From NCBI GenBank assembly GCA_035546335.1, contig DATKDP010000005.1:1-64000 (forward strand): a stretch of 64,000 nt of DNA, read 5' to 3'. A program made the position numbers and the translations under genes. Under the pieces are notes generated by a model. It did no database searches. It saw only the letters and a list, made by a program, of their open reading frames with translations, and was not told where the DNA came from. Positions within the stretch are counted from its first letter, which is position 1. Each line of letters begins with the position of its first letter. The DNA comes from DATKDP01 sp035546335. GTDB taxonomy: Bacteria > Acidobacteriota > Thermoanaerobaculia > Gp7-AA8. Shown here piece by piece: positions 17,786 through 26,432 of this stretch.

Positions 17786-18021
17786 GAATCCAACATGGTA
17801 TCCGAATCAGGCGCCACGAGGGGAGAATGGGAGTCCCGCCCCGCCCCTCTGTCGACCGGAATGCCTCATGTCCTAAGAAGCGGGTGGTCGGCGGCGGGCG
17901 AGGGGAGGATCTCCGGCAGGCTGACGTGCGCCACTGCACTTGTCTTTCCCGTCACTTGCGGTCGGGAGCCAGGTCGATCCCTGAATGGTCGAGGCCAGTC
18001 CGTCGTCGTCGGTACAAATTG

Positions 18022-18039
18022 TGCTACAATTCTGTAGCA
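18022..18039 (+). promoter_or_regulatory. Palindromic operator upstream of mazEF-like genes
   Basis: TGCTACA and TGTAGCA are a perfect 7-bp inverted repeat around ATTC. The left arm overlaps TACAAT (18025-18030), a plausible -10 box, and the site ends about 30 bp before the antitoxin ATG. Type II antitoxins commonly autorepress at such palindromes. No convincing -35 box is visible. The rest of 17786-18021 holds nothing I recognise. Confidence 0.6.
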
Positions 18040-18069
18040 GTATTCGTAACAACAACGGAGGCACCTCTA

Positions 18070-18309
18070 ATGGCAACGGTTGCAGTGAGAGTTTCGGAAC
18101 AATCGTATCGGATCATCCGCGAGCTCGCGGAGCAAACGGACGAGTCACTGCAGCAGATCCTCGCCGATGCGATCGAAACCTATCGCAGGACTCGGTTTCT
18201 GGAACAGGCGAACGACGCTTTCGGAAAACTGCGCGCGAACGAAGCAATGTGGAAGCACGAGCAAGCGGAGCGTGCGCTCTGGACCAATGCCGAAAAGGAA
18301 TCGGAGTGA
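18070..18309 (+). CDS. Antitoxin of a MazF-type toxin-antitoxin pair
   Basis: 79 residues from the ATG at 18070, with GGAGG 8 bp upstream. The N-terminus ATVAVRVSEQSYRIIRELAE followed by ESLQQILADAIETYRR resembles a ribbon-helix-helix DNA-binding domain; the C-terminal acidic/aromatic segment (ANEAMWKHEQAERALW) would be the toxin-neutralising tail. It lies 3 bp upstream of the toxin gene, as usual for these modules. It would bind its own promoter, where a 7-bp palindrome lies. Confidence 0.8.
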   Translation: MATVAVRVSEQSYRIIRELAEQTDESLQQILADAIETYRRTRFLEQANDAFGKLRANEAMWKHEQAERALWTNAEKESE

Positions 18310-18312
18310 ACC

Positions 18313-18654
18313 GTGAAACAAGCGCGTCGAGGTGAGATCTGGTCAGTTGAGCTCAATCCGGTAACCGGGCATGAGCAGGGAGGCAAACGACCCGGACTGG
18401 TCATCTCCGACGATCTTTTCAATGCAGGCCCCGCGGGCCTGGTGGTCATGATTCCGCTCACGACGAAGGACAAGAACATTCCGTTTCACGTTGCTTTGGA
18501 ACCTCCTGATGGTGGCCTCATCAGGAAAAGCTTCATCAAGTGTGAGGACATTCGGTCGGTTTCGGTGGACCGACTCCAGCGAAGGCACGGAGAAGTGTCG
18601 CCAGACGTAATGCATGAAGTCGAAGATCGCGTGAGAATTCTGTTGAGCCTCTAA
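18313..18654 (+). CDS. MazF/PemK-family endoribonuclease toxin
   Basis: 113 residues, GTG start. Diagnostic PemK/MazF segments are present: RRGEIWSVELNPVTGHEQGG at the N-terminus, KRPGLVISDD, VVMIPLTTKDK, and SFIKCEDIRSVSVDRL. MazF toxins cleave single-stranded mRNA at short motifs. The length is standard. It follows the antitoxin by 3 bp and is surely co-transcribed with it. The pair is plus strand in an otherwise minus-strand region, consistent with horizontal acquisition. The following 120 bp up to the MFS gene stop shows nothing recognisable. Confidence 0.9.
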   Translation: MKQARRGEIWSVELNPVTGHEQGGKRPGLVISDDLFNAGPAGLVVMIPLTTKDKNIPFHVALEPPDGGLIRKSFIKCEDIRSVSVDRLQRRHGEVSPDVMHEVEDRVRILLSL

Positions 18655-18773
18655 GCGATCTCACCTCAGCCTCGGCATTTACCCTGCTCCGCACTCTTCA
18701 GTCCCAACGGCGTCATGTCGACGCGACACTTTCTTCAATCATCCAGAATCGATCAGAAGTCCCCTCACACGAC

Positions 18774-19991
18774 TCATTCCGGCTGCAATGCAACCGGGGC
18801 GTGGTGGCGGACGCGGAACGAGAGGAGGCTGACGAGGGCGACGATGCCGGCGGCGACGAAGAAGGGCATCGCGTGTCCGAGCCGTTGAAAGATCGAGGTC
18901 GCCATGATCGGACCGATCACCCGCGCGATCCCGCCGAAAGTCTGCGCGACTCCCATCGTCAGCCCGACCTCTCCACTCTCCGAGAACTTCGACATCAGCG
19001 ACGTCGTCGCCGGGAAGAGCAGCGCCGTCCCGATCGGCACGAAGGGAATGACGGCCGCCAATGCCCAGAGATTCGGCGCCGCCGGGTAGAGCGCGAGACC
19101 GGCGATGAGCATGAGCGCACCCGAGCGCATCGTGCGCACCTCGCCGATGCGGTCGACGATGGGACCGAGGAAGATCGAGCGCATCACCAGGCTCAGCGTC
19201 CCGACGTAGAGGAAAAAGTATCCGATGGTCTTCTCGTTCACGCCGAACTTCGCACCGAGGTAGAGTGCGAGAACGCCGGTGAGAGAGGCGAAGGCGAGCA
19301 TGCCGACGGCGTAGATCCAGATGAGACGCGGCACTGCGAGGCCGGGATGCCGGAGCACGCTCCAGGCGGCATGCCATACCGGACGCCTCACGTTGCTGCT
19401 CTCCTCATGGACTCGCGATTCCGGAAGCCACTTCCAGGCGAAGAACACATTGATCAGACAGAGGCCGGCGGCGACGAAGCCGGGCGCCGCCTGTCCCCAG
19501 TGCGCGGCGAGAGAGCCGATGACCGGTCCGATCATCACGCCGGCCGCGGTGGCCGAGGAGAGCCATCCGAGGGCACGAGCGCGATCGGCCGGATCGACGA
19601 CGTCGGCGACGTAGGCCTGCGCCACACCCGTCGTTCCGCCTCCCGCCCCCTGCACGATGCGGGAGAGAAAAAGCAGCCAGATGGTGTTGGCGAGTCCGAA
19701 GACGATGTAGGCGATCGCCGAGGCGCCGAGTCCGATCAGAAGCGCGGGGCGCCGGCCATAGTGGTCGGAAACGCGACCCCACAGCGGCGCCGAGAGAAGT
19801 TGCGCGATCGAGAAGGAGGCGATGATCCAGCCGATCGTCTCGGGCGTCGCATTCATGTTCAGCGCGTAGTAGGGAAGAAGCGGCAGCACCATGGCGAAGC
19901 CGATCATGTCGACTCCGTTGGTCGCAATCAGGACGGCGAGCCGTTTGAACTGCATCCGCCCGCGCGGCGGACGGCTGTTCGCTGCGCTCAC
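18774..19991 (-). CDS. Major facilitator superfamily transporter (drug-proton type)
   Basis: 405 residues with about 12 predicted membrane helices. The cytoplasmic loop 2-3 motif GRVSDHYGRRPALLIG is the MFS motif A, and LSRIVQGAGGGTTGVAQAYVAD resembles TetA-type efflux carriers. It starts with GTG overlapping the permease stop by 4 bp (GTGA), so it is translationally coupled to the ABC importer. The linkage of an MFS carrier to an iron-type ABC system might mean siderophore or metal-chelate export, but that is only context. Substrate unknown. Confidence 0.85.
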   Translation of the reverse strand: MSAANSRPPRGRMQFKRLAVLIATNGVDMIGFAMVLPLLPYYALNMNATPETIGWIIASFSIAQLLSAPLWGRVSDHYGRRPALLIGLGASAIAYIVFGLANTIWLLFLSRIVQGAGGGTTGVAQAYVADVVDPADRARALGWLSSATAAGVMIGPVIGSLAAHWGQAAPGFVAAGLCLINVFFAWKWLPESRVHEESSNVRRPVWHAAWSVLRHPGLAVPRLIWIYAVGMLAFASLTGVLALYLGAKFGVNEKTIGYFFLYVGTLSLVMRSIFLGPIVDRIGEVRTMRSGALMLIAGLALYPAAPNLWALAAVIPFVPIGTALLFPATTSLMSKFSESGEVGLTMGVAQTFGGIARVIGPIMATSIFQRLGHAMPFFVAAGIVALVSLLSFRVRHHAPVALQPE

Positions 19992-21646
19992 CGCGTCACC
20001 CTCTTTCGCTCGCTCCCCGCCACGAAGACGAGTGCGCTGATGATCATCAGAAGAACTCCATAGGCCGCCGCCGCGCCGACATCCCCCTGCCGCAGCTCCG
20101 ACAGGATCTCGAGCGAAAGAGGTCGAGTGTCATACGTGTAGAGGACGACGGAAGTTACGAAATCTCCGAGTCCGGTGACGAATGCGAGCGTGGCAGCGGC
20201 GGCGAGCGCCGGGCGGAGCAGCGGAAGCGTCACGCGAAGCAGCGTGCGCAGGCGTCCCGCGCCGAGGCTCGCCGCGGCCTCCTCGAGGGACGGATCGAGC
20301 GCGAGAAACCCGGAGGCGATCGCGCGACTGGTCAGGGGAAGATTCCGCACGAGATAGGCGAGCGGCAGGATCCAGATCGTGCCGATCAGGATCGTTCGTC
20401 CCATCAATGGCGCTTCGACGCTGAACAGCGTCGCCAGGGCGATCGCGAAGACCGTTCCAGGTACGGCCCATGGAACTGCGAGAAGCAGATCGATCACACG
20501 CCGTCCGGGAGCGATGGCGCGGATCGAGAGATGGCAGGCGGCCAGAGAGATCGCCACCGCGGCGATCATCGCTCCGCCGGCCATCCAGAGACTGTTGAGG
20601 AGCGGGCGGAGCCGCTCCGGCTGAGTCACCAGCGAGACGTAGTTCCGGAGGCTGTAGTCGGGAGGAAACGCTTCGGTCGTCCACGTTCCCGCGGGAACGA
20701 ACGACAGAAGGAGCAGCGTGACGTGGGGCAGCAGAAGCAGCAGAGCGAGGCTCCACGACGCGAGCACGACGGCGGAGCGAACCGTCCCACTCTCGATGCG
20801 AACAGGAGCCGGAGCCGTCCCCTTGCTTCCTCCTCCCAGCCTCTCCCGCCGCTCGGTGCGGCTGATGAGCCACAGTCCGATCAGCGAGACCGTCGTCAGC
20901 GCGACGGTCTGCACCATGGCCATCGTGTAGTTGCCGTTCAGTCGCGTCGAGACGATCTGCGTCGTCATCACGCGGAACCCGCCGCCGAATAGGTACGGTG
21001 CGCTGAAGGAGGCGAGCGAGGCCATGAAGGTGAGGAGCGCTGCTCCGGCGAGCGAAGGGCGTAGAAGTGGAATGACGACGCTGTGGAGCGTTCTCCATCG
21101 GCCGGCGCCGAGAGACGCGGCAGCCTCTCGAAGCGATGGATCGATCGTCGACAGTCCGACGCGCGTCAGCAGATAGAAGTAGACATACATCGAATAGGCG
21201 TGGACGAGCAGAATGGCGAGAGGGCCCTGAAGCCGCCACGGCGCCTGCTCGAGTCGCAGCGTCGCTTGAATCAGTTTCGAGACGAACCCCGACTCGCCGT
21301 AGAGAAAGAGAAAAGCGATCACTCCCACCAGCGGCGGAAGGACGGCCGGCAGTGCGATGAGCGCACCGAGGACACGCCTGCCGGGAAACTCGAACCGGGA
21401 GAAAAGGAAGGCGAGAGGAATCCCGACGATCGCGGCGACGAGGACGGTGACGATCGAGATCCAGATGCTCGCCCAGAGCGCCGACCATTCGCTCCGGTGC
21501 GTGACGAGCTCTTCGTAGAAAGCGAGGGTCCATCCGTCGGGCGTGCGCACGCTCTCGACGGCGACGAGGAGCAGCGGATAGGCGATCAGCCAGAAGAGCA
21601 CCACGATCAGGAGCGCGCCCGGAACCGCTGCCTTTCGGATTCTCAA
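19988..21646 (-). CDS. ABC importer permease, fused double-length FbpB/ThiP type
   Basis: 552 residues with about 12 membrane helices in two homologous halves. Each half holds an EAA loop that docks on the ATPase: REAAASLGAGRWRTLHSVV (about 175) and EEAAASLGAGRLRTLLRVT (about 450). This fused form is typical of ferric-iron (FbpB, FutB) and thiamine importers. The start is TTG, overlapping the ATPase stop by 4 bp. It works with the ATPase at 21643-22701 and the binding protein at 23036-24055. Confidence 0.88.
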   Translation of the reverse strand: MRIRKAAVPGALLIVVLFWLIAYPLLLVAVESVRTPDGWTLAFYEELVTHRSEWSALWASIWISIVTVLVAAIVGIPLAFLFSRFEFPGRRVLGALIALPAVLPPLVGVIAFLFLYGESGFVSKLIQATLRLEQAPWRLQGPLAILLVHAYSMYVYFYLLTRVGLSTIDPSLREAAASLGAGRWRTLHSVVIPLLRPSLAGAALLTFMASLASFSAPYLFGGGFRVMTTQIVSTRLNGNYTMAMVQTVALTTVSLIGLWLISRTERRERLGGGSKGTAPAPVRIESGTVRSAVVLASWSLALLLLLPHVTLLLLSFVPAGTWTTEAFPPDYSLRNYVSLVTQPERLRPLLNSLWMAGGAMIAAVAISLAACHLSIRAIAPGRRVIDLLLAVPWAVPGTVFAIALATLFSVEAPLMGRTILIGTIWILPLAYLVRNLPLTSRAIASGFLALDPSLEEAAASLGAGRLRTLLRVTLPLLRPALAAAATLAFVTGLGDFVTSVVLYTYDTRPLSLEILSELRQGDVGAAAAYGVLLMIISALVFVAGSERKRVTR

Positions 21647-22701
21647 TCAGTCTCCTGCGGAAAGAGGTGCACTCCCGGGACGACCGGCACCAGACCGACC
21701 TGGTCGCCGGCTGTCTCCAGTGAAGGGGCTACGGCGACTTCGAGAACGACTCCCCTCCCCGTCCGGAGGTGATAGAACGCCTGCGCTCCGCTGAAGCGGC
21801 GCGCTGTGATCCGCGCGGTGAGCACCTCGTCGTTCGAGGGAACGAGGCGAAGAGCCTCCGGGCGGATCATGAGAATCACGCGATCCGATGAAGGCGCGGA
21901 ATCAGCGGGCAGCGTCCAGACTGCGTTCTCGACCCGGACGTCGATCTCGCGCTCGCGACGCGCGAGAATCTCCCCTTCGATTCCGCTCGCCCTCCCGATG
22001 AAGCCGGCGACGAAACGGCTCGCCGGACTGGCGTACAACTGCTCGGCGGTTCCCGCCTGCTCGAGACGCCCGTCGCGCAGCAGCGCAATCCGATCGCCGA
22101 GGGCGAAGGCCTCTTCCTGCTCGTGGGTGACCAGGATGGTGGTGATGCCGACTCTTCGGACGAGGTCGCGCATCTCCAGTCTGGTCTTCTCGCGGAGTGA
22201 GGGATCGAGATTCGAGAGCGGCTCGTCGAGAAGCAGAACGCGCGGCTCGGGTGCGAGCGCTCTGGCGAGAGCGACGCGCTGCTGCTGTCCACCCGACAGC
22301 TCATGAACGCGACGTTTCTCGAAACCTCGGAGATCGACCAGAGCGAGGGCGTCGTCGACGCGGCCGTCGAGATCGCGTCCTCGGACGCCGAGGGATCGAA
22401 GGCCGAAGGCTACGTTGTGCGCCACGTCCAGATGGGGAAAGAGGGCATAGTGCTGGAAGACCATGCCGAAGCGGCGATCGACGGGACGGAGCGCGGTGAT
22501 GTCCTCGCCATCGACGAGAATGCGTCCCTCGTCGGTCGTCTCGAATCCGGACAGGAGGCGGAGGATCGTCGTCTTGCCGCTTCCGCTCGGCCCGAGGAGA
22601 GCGAGGAGCTCTCCGCGATGCAGAGAGAGGCTCACGCCGCGAACGGCGACGATCTCGCCGTAGCGTTTCGAGACGCCGTCGAGGCGCAGATAGTCGTTCA
22701 T
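21643..22701 (-). CDS. ABC importer ATPase, iron/polyamine/phosphonate class
   Basis: 352 residues. Walker A GPSGSGKTTI (about 38), Q-loop in GMVFQHYALFPHLDV, signature LSGGQQQRVALARA, Walker B VLLLDEPLSNLDP and switch His in LVTHEQEEAFAL are all intact. The C-terminal 110 residues form the TOBE-type regulatory domain (RPEALRLVPSNDEVLTARI). The best subgroup is the FbpC/PotA-like class, matching the fused permease. It is separated from the binding-protein gene by a 334-bp gap that holds an inverted heptamer array. Confidence 0.9.
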   Translation of the reverse strand: MNDYLRLDGVSKRYGEIVAVRGVSLSLHRGELLALLGPSGSGKTTILRLLSGFETTDEGRILVDGEDITALRPVDRRFGMVFQHYALFPHLDVAHNVAFGLRSLGVRGRDLDGRVDDALALVDLRGFEKRRVHELSGGQQQRVALARALAPEPRVLLLDEPLSNLDPSLREKTRLEMRDLVRRVGITTILVTHEQEEAFALGDRIALLRDGRLEQAGTAEQLYASPASRFVAGFIGRASGIEGEILARREREIDVRVENAVWTLPADSAPSSDRVILMIRPEALRLVPSNDEVLTARITARRFSGAQAFYHLRTGRGVVLEVAVAPSLETAGDQVGLVPVVPGVHLFPQETD

Positions 22702-22772
22702 CGGAGCCGTATGTTACATCGCGCTCGGTGCGCTGCGAGGGGCGGAGGTACCTTCGTGTCCCGTCATACCAG

Positions 22773-23038
22773 ATCAGAGGCTGGAGACTGGAGGCTGGAG
22801 ACTGGAGACTGGAGACTGGAGACTGGGGATAGCAGATGGCAGATGGCAGATGGCAGATTATGGCAGATAGCAGATTGACGCCTTCCCGTTGCCCTCCTGG
22901 CCCTCTTGCCCCTCTCCCTCTTGCCCTTCTCCCTCTTGCCCTTCTGCTATCTGCTATCTGCCATCTGCTATCTGCTCGATCTATCTATCCAGCCTCCAGT
23001 CTCCAGCCTCCAGCCTCTGCCCTCCAGCCTCTGCCCTA
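22773..23038. repeat. Inverted heptanucleotide arrays between ABC binding-protein and ATPase genes
   Basis: Left, purine-rich arm about 22773-22877 (units GGAGACT, GCAGATA); right, pyrimidine-rich arm about 22907-23038 (units CTTGCCC, TATCTGC, TCCAGCC). The right arm ends in CTA at 23036-23038, which is the binding-protein stop codon on the minus strand. In RNA this would be a long hairpin directly after the binding-protein gene and before the ATPase gene. Confidence 0.85.
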
Positions 23039-24055
23039 CCGCCTCCCTCCGCGAACGTGCTGGTCCCACTCGGTCATCCAGCGCGGCGTCTCCCTCGCGA
23101 GCAGATCCCAGTCGACGTCGGCGATCGTCATCTCCCGCTCCACGCGCGCGACCCATGCAGGGACCTCTTCAGACGGAAGATCGAGACGTGCCGGAAGGCG
23201 GAAGATGTGACGTGCGGCGAGTAGCTGTGCCTCCGGACTGCCGACGAATTCGATCCATACCTTCGCTGCCTCCGGGTGGCGCGCACCGCGGATCATGGCG
23301 ATCGCGTCTTCGATCACCACCGTGCCGCTGGCGGGGAAGACGTAACCGATCGGAAGACCCTTGTTCTGGCTGATCAGAACATCCTGAAGATCCCACAAAG
23401 TCACCAGCCCTTCCTGACGGGCGAGCTTTTCCAGAAGCAGCGCAGGGTTGAGAACGTAGGTCTTGGTCTGCGCGTCGAGCCTTCGAAAGAAATCGATCGC
23501 GTCCGCCGTGCTGCCCGTCTCGCGGAGACTCTTCTGAAAGATGTGACCCCAGATCGCACGCATCGTACCGCTGGCCAGCGGATCGCGAATCAGGATCTTC
23601 TTTCTCCACTTCGGATCGAGCACATCATTCCAGTCCTGCGGCGCCTCCTCGGCAGGGACTGCTCTGCTGTTGTAAGCGATCACCGCGGGAGTGCGGTAGA
23701 CCGCGTGGTGGAGGTCACCGGGACCGACGCCGCGAGGATCGACGTGAGATGCCCAGCTCGGCTTGTAGGGAGCGAGAAGACCTTCGCGAGCCCCGCGATC
23801 GAAAATCGTCGCCGGCCCGCCGAACCAGACGTCGCACTGCGGATTCACCTTCTCGAAGCGAAGCCGGTCGAGGATCTCCTGGCTTCCCATGTCGAGCCAT
23901 CGAACGTCGATGCCGGGATACTTTTCTTCGAACGCTCTCTCCAGCAGTTGCAGCTGGCCGCGGCCATGCGGCGAGTAGACGTAGAGCGGCGTGCGCGAGT
24001 CGCGCTGGCAGGCGAGCGCGAGGAGAATGAGAAGTGGAAGAATTCGGATCGGCAT
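23036..24055 (-). CDS. Extracellular iron-type ABC binding lipoprotein
   Basis: 339 residues. A lipoprotein signal with lipobox LALAC places Cys at about residue 16. The mature chain has the FbpA/FutA family pattern: PLYVYSPHGRGQLQLLERAF, CDVWFGGPATIFDRGAREG, AVIAYNSRAVP, ASGTMRAIWGHI and YVFPASGTVVIEDAIAMI. Those features are typical of ferric, 2-aminoethylphosphonate and thiamine binding proteins; iron is favoured by the fused permease but not proved. It is the first gene of the importer operon, with a heptamer hairpin between it and the ATPase gene. Confidence 0.85.
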   Translation of the reverse strand: MPIRILPLLILLALACQRDSRTPLYVYSPHGRGQLQLLERAFEEKYPGIDVRWLDMGSQEILDRLRFEKVNPQCDVWFGGPATIFDRGAREGLLAPYKPSWASHVDPRGVGPGDLHHAVYRTPAVIAYNSRAVPAEEAPQDWNDVLDPKWRKKILIRDPLASGTMRAIWGHIFQKSLRETGSTADAIDFFRRLDAQTKTYVLNPALLLEKLARQEGLVTLWDLQDVLISQNKGLPIGYVFPASGTVVIEDAIAMIRGARHPEAAKVWIEFVGSPEAQLLAARHIFRLPARLDLPSEEVPAWVARVEREMTIADVDWDLLARETPRWMTEWDQHVRGGRR

Positions 24056-24124
24056 GCGGCGTCATGCTAGCGCATTCGGAGACAGTAGGCCGGGCATTGG
24101 CGGAATCGTCGTGAAGGTGCCCGT

Positions 24125-24243
24125 GCCGTCATCCTGAACGAGGGCGGGGTGCGGGTGTGAGTGAAGGATCTGCGTTCTTGGACAGTTGCCGATCGCAGAT
24201 CCTTCGCTCACGCCCACCCAACCGCCTCGCTCAGGATGACGGC
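24125..24243. repeat. 119-bp MITE-like element, second full copy
   Basis: Same length as the copy at 11241-11359, same 13-bp terminal inverted repeat (GCCGTCATCCTGA/TCAGGATGACGGC), same orientation and internal hairpin. It sits 18 bp past the amidohydrolase stop codon and upstream of the iron-binding-protein gene. Confidence 0.9.
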
Positions 24244-24260
24244 AGGGCTTGCCGCAGGTG

Positions 24261-25598
24261 TCACCGGGCAATCGCCGCGAGGCGACGCTGGATCTCTTCT
24301 TCGCTCAGCCAGCGGCCGCGCACCATCACCCCCGCGCGCCGCGCGACGTTTGCGATGTCTTCCAGCGGATTGGCGTCGAGCAGAACGAGGTCGGCCCTCT
24401 TTCCCGGCTCGATCGTGCCGAAATCGTCTTCGTTCCTGAAGTACACCCCGACGTTGTAGGTTCCCGATCGGATGATCTCGTACGGCGTCATCCCCGCGTC
24501 GCGCATCCGCTCGAGCTCCCGATGCAGCGAGAATCCGGGAACGCTGAACTGCTGCGGAGCGTCGGTGCCCATCAGGATCCCGACGCCTCCCCGGTTCAGT
24601 GCTCCGAGAAGGCGCATGCGGTTGTCGACAACGCGCTTCCTGAGCTCGGGGGTCAGCTGCGAATTGTTCAGCCGAGTGTGGTGCGCCGTGATCCACTGCG
24701 CCACCTGATCCGCAGGCATGTATTTCAACTCCGGATAGCTTCGGAGCGTCTCGAGATCGAGCGCGCCGTAGAGCACCTCCCACAACGCCATCGTCGGAAT
24801 CACCCAGGCTCCCGCCTCACGCGTCCTTGCGACGGCTTCCTGAAGTCGTGCTTCGTCGAGTGGCCCATCGAATCCGTCGAGATGCTCGAGATAACCGTCG
24901 AGATGATCGAACGTCTCCTGGCCCATCTCGATCGCGTGCATCAGGCCAACCTCCTGCGGGACGTGTCCGCCGAACCGCATGCCCACCTCACGCGCCGTGC
25001 GTGCCATCGCATCGAACTCGGCACGGGTGAGGCCCGGGTGCACCTTCAGAAGATTCCACCCCTCCGCCTTCTGCTGCCTTACCTTTTCAATCGCTTCTTC
25101 AGCAGAGTTGATCGAGTTGCCGCTGAAGCTCGGCCCGGCGAGATAGAGCGTCGGCGCAACGATCTCTCCTCGATTCGCCTTCTCCCGCAGCTCGAGCTGT
25201 CCAGGCCAACCGAGCATGCCGCGAACCGTCGTAATTCCATTGGCAACATAGAGAAAGAGAACCGAATCGATGAAGTCCTGCGGCGCGGACGGGGGAGGAA
25301 TGTGGCCGTGCATCTCGGCGAGACCGGGGATCAGATACTTCCCCGTCGCCTCGATGACCGTCGCCGTCCGCGGCACGCGAACCGACTCCGACGGCGCGAC
25401 CGAGAGGATGCGGTCGCCTCGGATCATGACCGCCTGATGCCGCAGAATGCGCTCGCCATCCATCGGCACGACATCGACGTCGAAAAACACCGTCACAGCC
25501 TCCTCCTCGGAGGAAGGAGCAGCCTCCCGGGAATCGGGAGCATTTCCCGACGTACAGGAACCGAGGAAGAGGAGAACGAGAATCAGCCACAGCTTCAT
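24261..25598 (-). CDS. Exported amidohydrolase lipoprotein (imidazolonepropionase-like)
   Basis: 445 residues. The N-terminus MKLWLILVLLFLGSC has a lipobox with Cys 15. Metal-site motifs of the amidohydrolase superfamily are in order: AEMHGHIP (HxH, about 96), LLKVHPG with the bridging-type Lys (about 178), RFGGHVP (about 203), TFDHLDG (about 221) and MGTDAP (Asp about 335). The family includes prolidases and other secreted cyclic-amide or peptide hydrolases in Acidobacteriota; the substrate is not evident. It is monocistronic, divergent from the redoxin gene at 25791. Confidence 0.85.
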   Translation of the reverse strand: MKLWLILVLLFLGSCTSGNAPDSREAAPSSEEEAVTVFFDVDVVPMDGERILRHQAVMIRGDRILSVAPSESVRVPRTATVIEATGKYLIPGLAEMHGHIPPPSAPQDFIDSVLFLYVANGITTVRGMLGWPGQLELREKANRGEIVAPTLYLAGPSFSGNSINSAEEAIEKVRQQKAEGWNLLKVHPGLTRAEFDAMARTAREVGMRFGGHVPQEVGLMHAIEMGQETFDHLDGYLEHLDGFDGPLDEARLQEAVARTREAGAWVIPTMALWEVLYGALDLETLRSYPELKYMPADQVAQWITAHHTRLNNSQLTPELRKRVVDNRMRLLGALNRGGVGILMGTDAPQQFSVPGFSLHRELERMRDAGMTPYEIIRSGTYNVGVYFRNEDDFGTIEPGKRADLVLLDANPLEDIANVARRAGVMVRGRWLSEEEIQRRLAAIAR

Positions 25599-25790
25599 GA
25601 GACAGACCTCCCTCGATGCTCATCGCATGCTGACTGAAGCAAAATATCAGACATCACGCGTGCACGAGCTGCGAATCGCCTCTCCGTCACACATTCGTAA
25701 CGCGGGCCGCGCACTCCGCGGGAACTTTCCGGCGGCCGTGATGGGTTTCGATCCGACGTGGCCGACTGAGCCAACGATGGAGGAACCGTG

Positions 25791-26432
25791 ATGGACCAGA
25801 ATCGATTCAAGCGCACTCCGCTGCTCGCGATCGTCGTCGGATCTCTCGCCGTCGCCTGCTTCGCGGGAGAATTCAATACTGTCATCGACATCGGGGCACC
25901 GATGCCCTCCTTCTCCAATCTCCCCGCCACCGATGGCAGCAGCCTTTCATCGGGTCAGCTGAAGGAAGACATCGTCGTTCTCGTGTTTCTGGCGAATCAT
26001 TGTCCCTGGGTCCAGGGGATGGACGGCGATCTCGTCAAGCTCGTAACGGAAACGAAGGGAAAGAGCGTCCGCTTCGTCGGCGTCTCGGTGAATCATCGCG
26101 AGGATGACCGGCTTCCGGCGATGAAAGAGCACGCGCAGAAGCACGGCTACAACTTCACCTACGTGTTCGACGAGAGCCAGCAGCTCGGACGGGCGCTCGG
26201 AGCGACACGCACGCCGGAATACTTCGTCTTCGGAAAGAACAGGAAGCTCGCCTACATGGGAGCGATCCACGACTCTCCGGCGCGAAGAGGGCGTGATGGC
26301 GAGGTTCATTATACCAAGGGAACGCCGACCGCTTTTCACGTCCGCGATGCGATTCAGGAGATGCTGGCCGGGAAGCCGGTGAGCGTCGCCGAGACGCGAG
26401 CTCATGGGTGCTCAGTCGAATATGCGAAGTGA
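25791..26432 (+). CDS. PRX-like thioredoxin-fold protein with a single NHCPWV cysteine
   Basis: 213 residues from the ATG at 25791 (GGAGGA six bases upstream; a GTG at 25788 is too close). The signal segment ends LAVACFAG, which could be a lipobox. The body follows the peroxiredoxin-like family with CNHCPxV: here VFLANHCPWVQGM (first Cys replaced by Ala), then NHREDDRLPAMKEHAQKHGY, FDESQQLGRALGATRTPEYF (the usual Cys before TP is Arg), ending HGCSVEY. So two of the usual Cys are missing. The redox role is therefore uncertain. It overlaps the next gene by 29 bp. Confidence 0.8.
   Translation: MDQNRFKRTPLLAIVVGSLAVACFAGEFNTVIDIGAPMPSFSNLPATDGSSLSSGQLKEDIVVLVFLANHCPWVQGMDGDLVKLVTETKGKSVRFVGVSVNHREDDRLPAMKEHAQKHGYNFTYVFDESQQLGRALGATRTPEYFVFGKNRKLAYMGAIHDSPARRGRDGEVHYTKGTPTAFHVRDAIQEMLAGKPVSVAETRAHGCSVEYAK

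Noticed and set aside
15827..18037. 736-residue open frame on the plus strand
   Set aside because: It is antisense to the molybdopterin oxidoreductase gene, whose minus-strand product has clear motifs; the plus-strand product is Arg-rich with no recognisable domain, typical of a GC-rich shadow frame.
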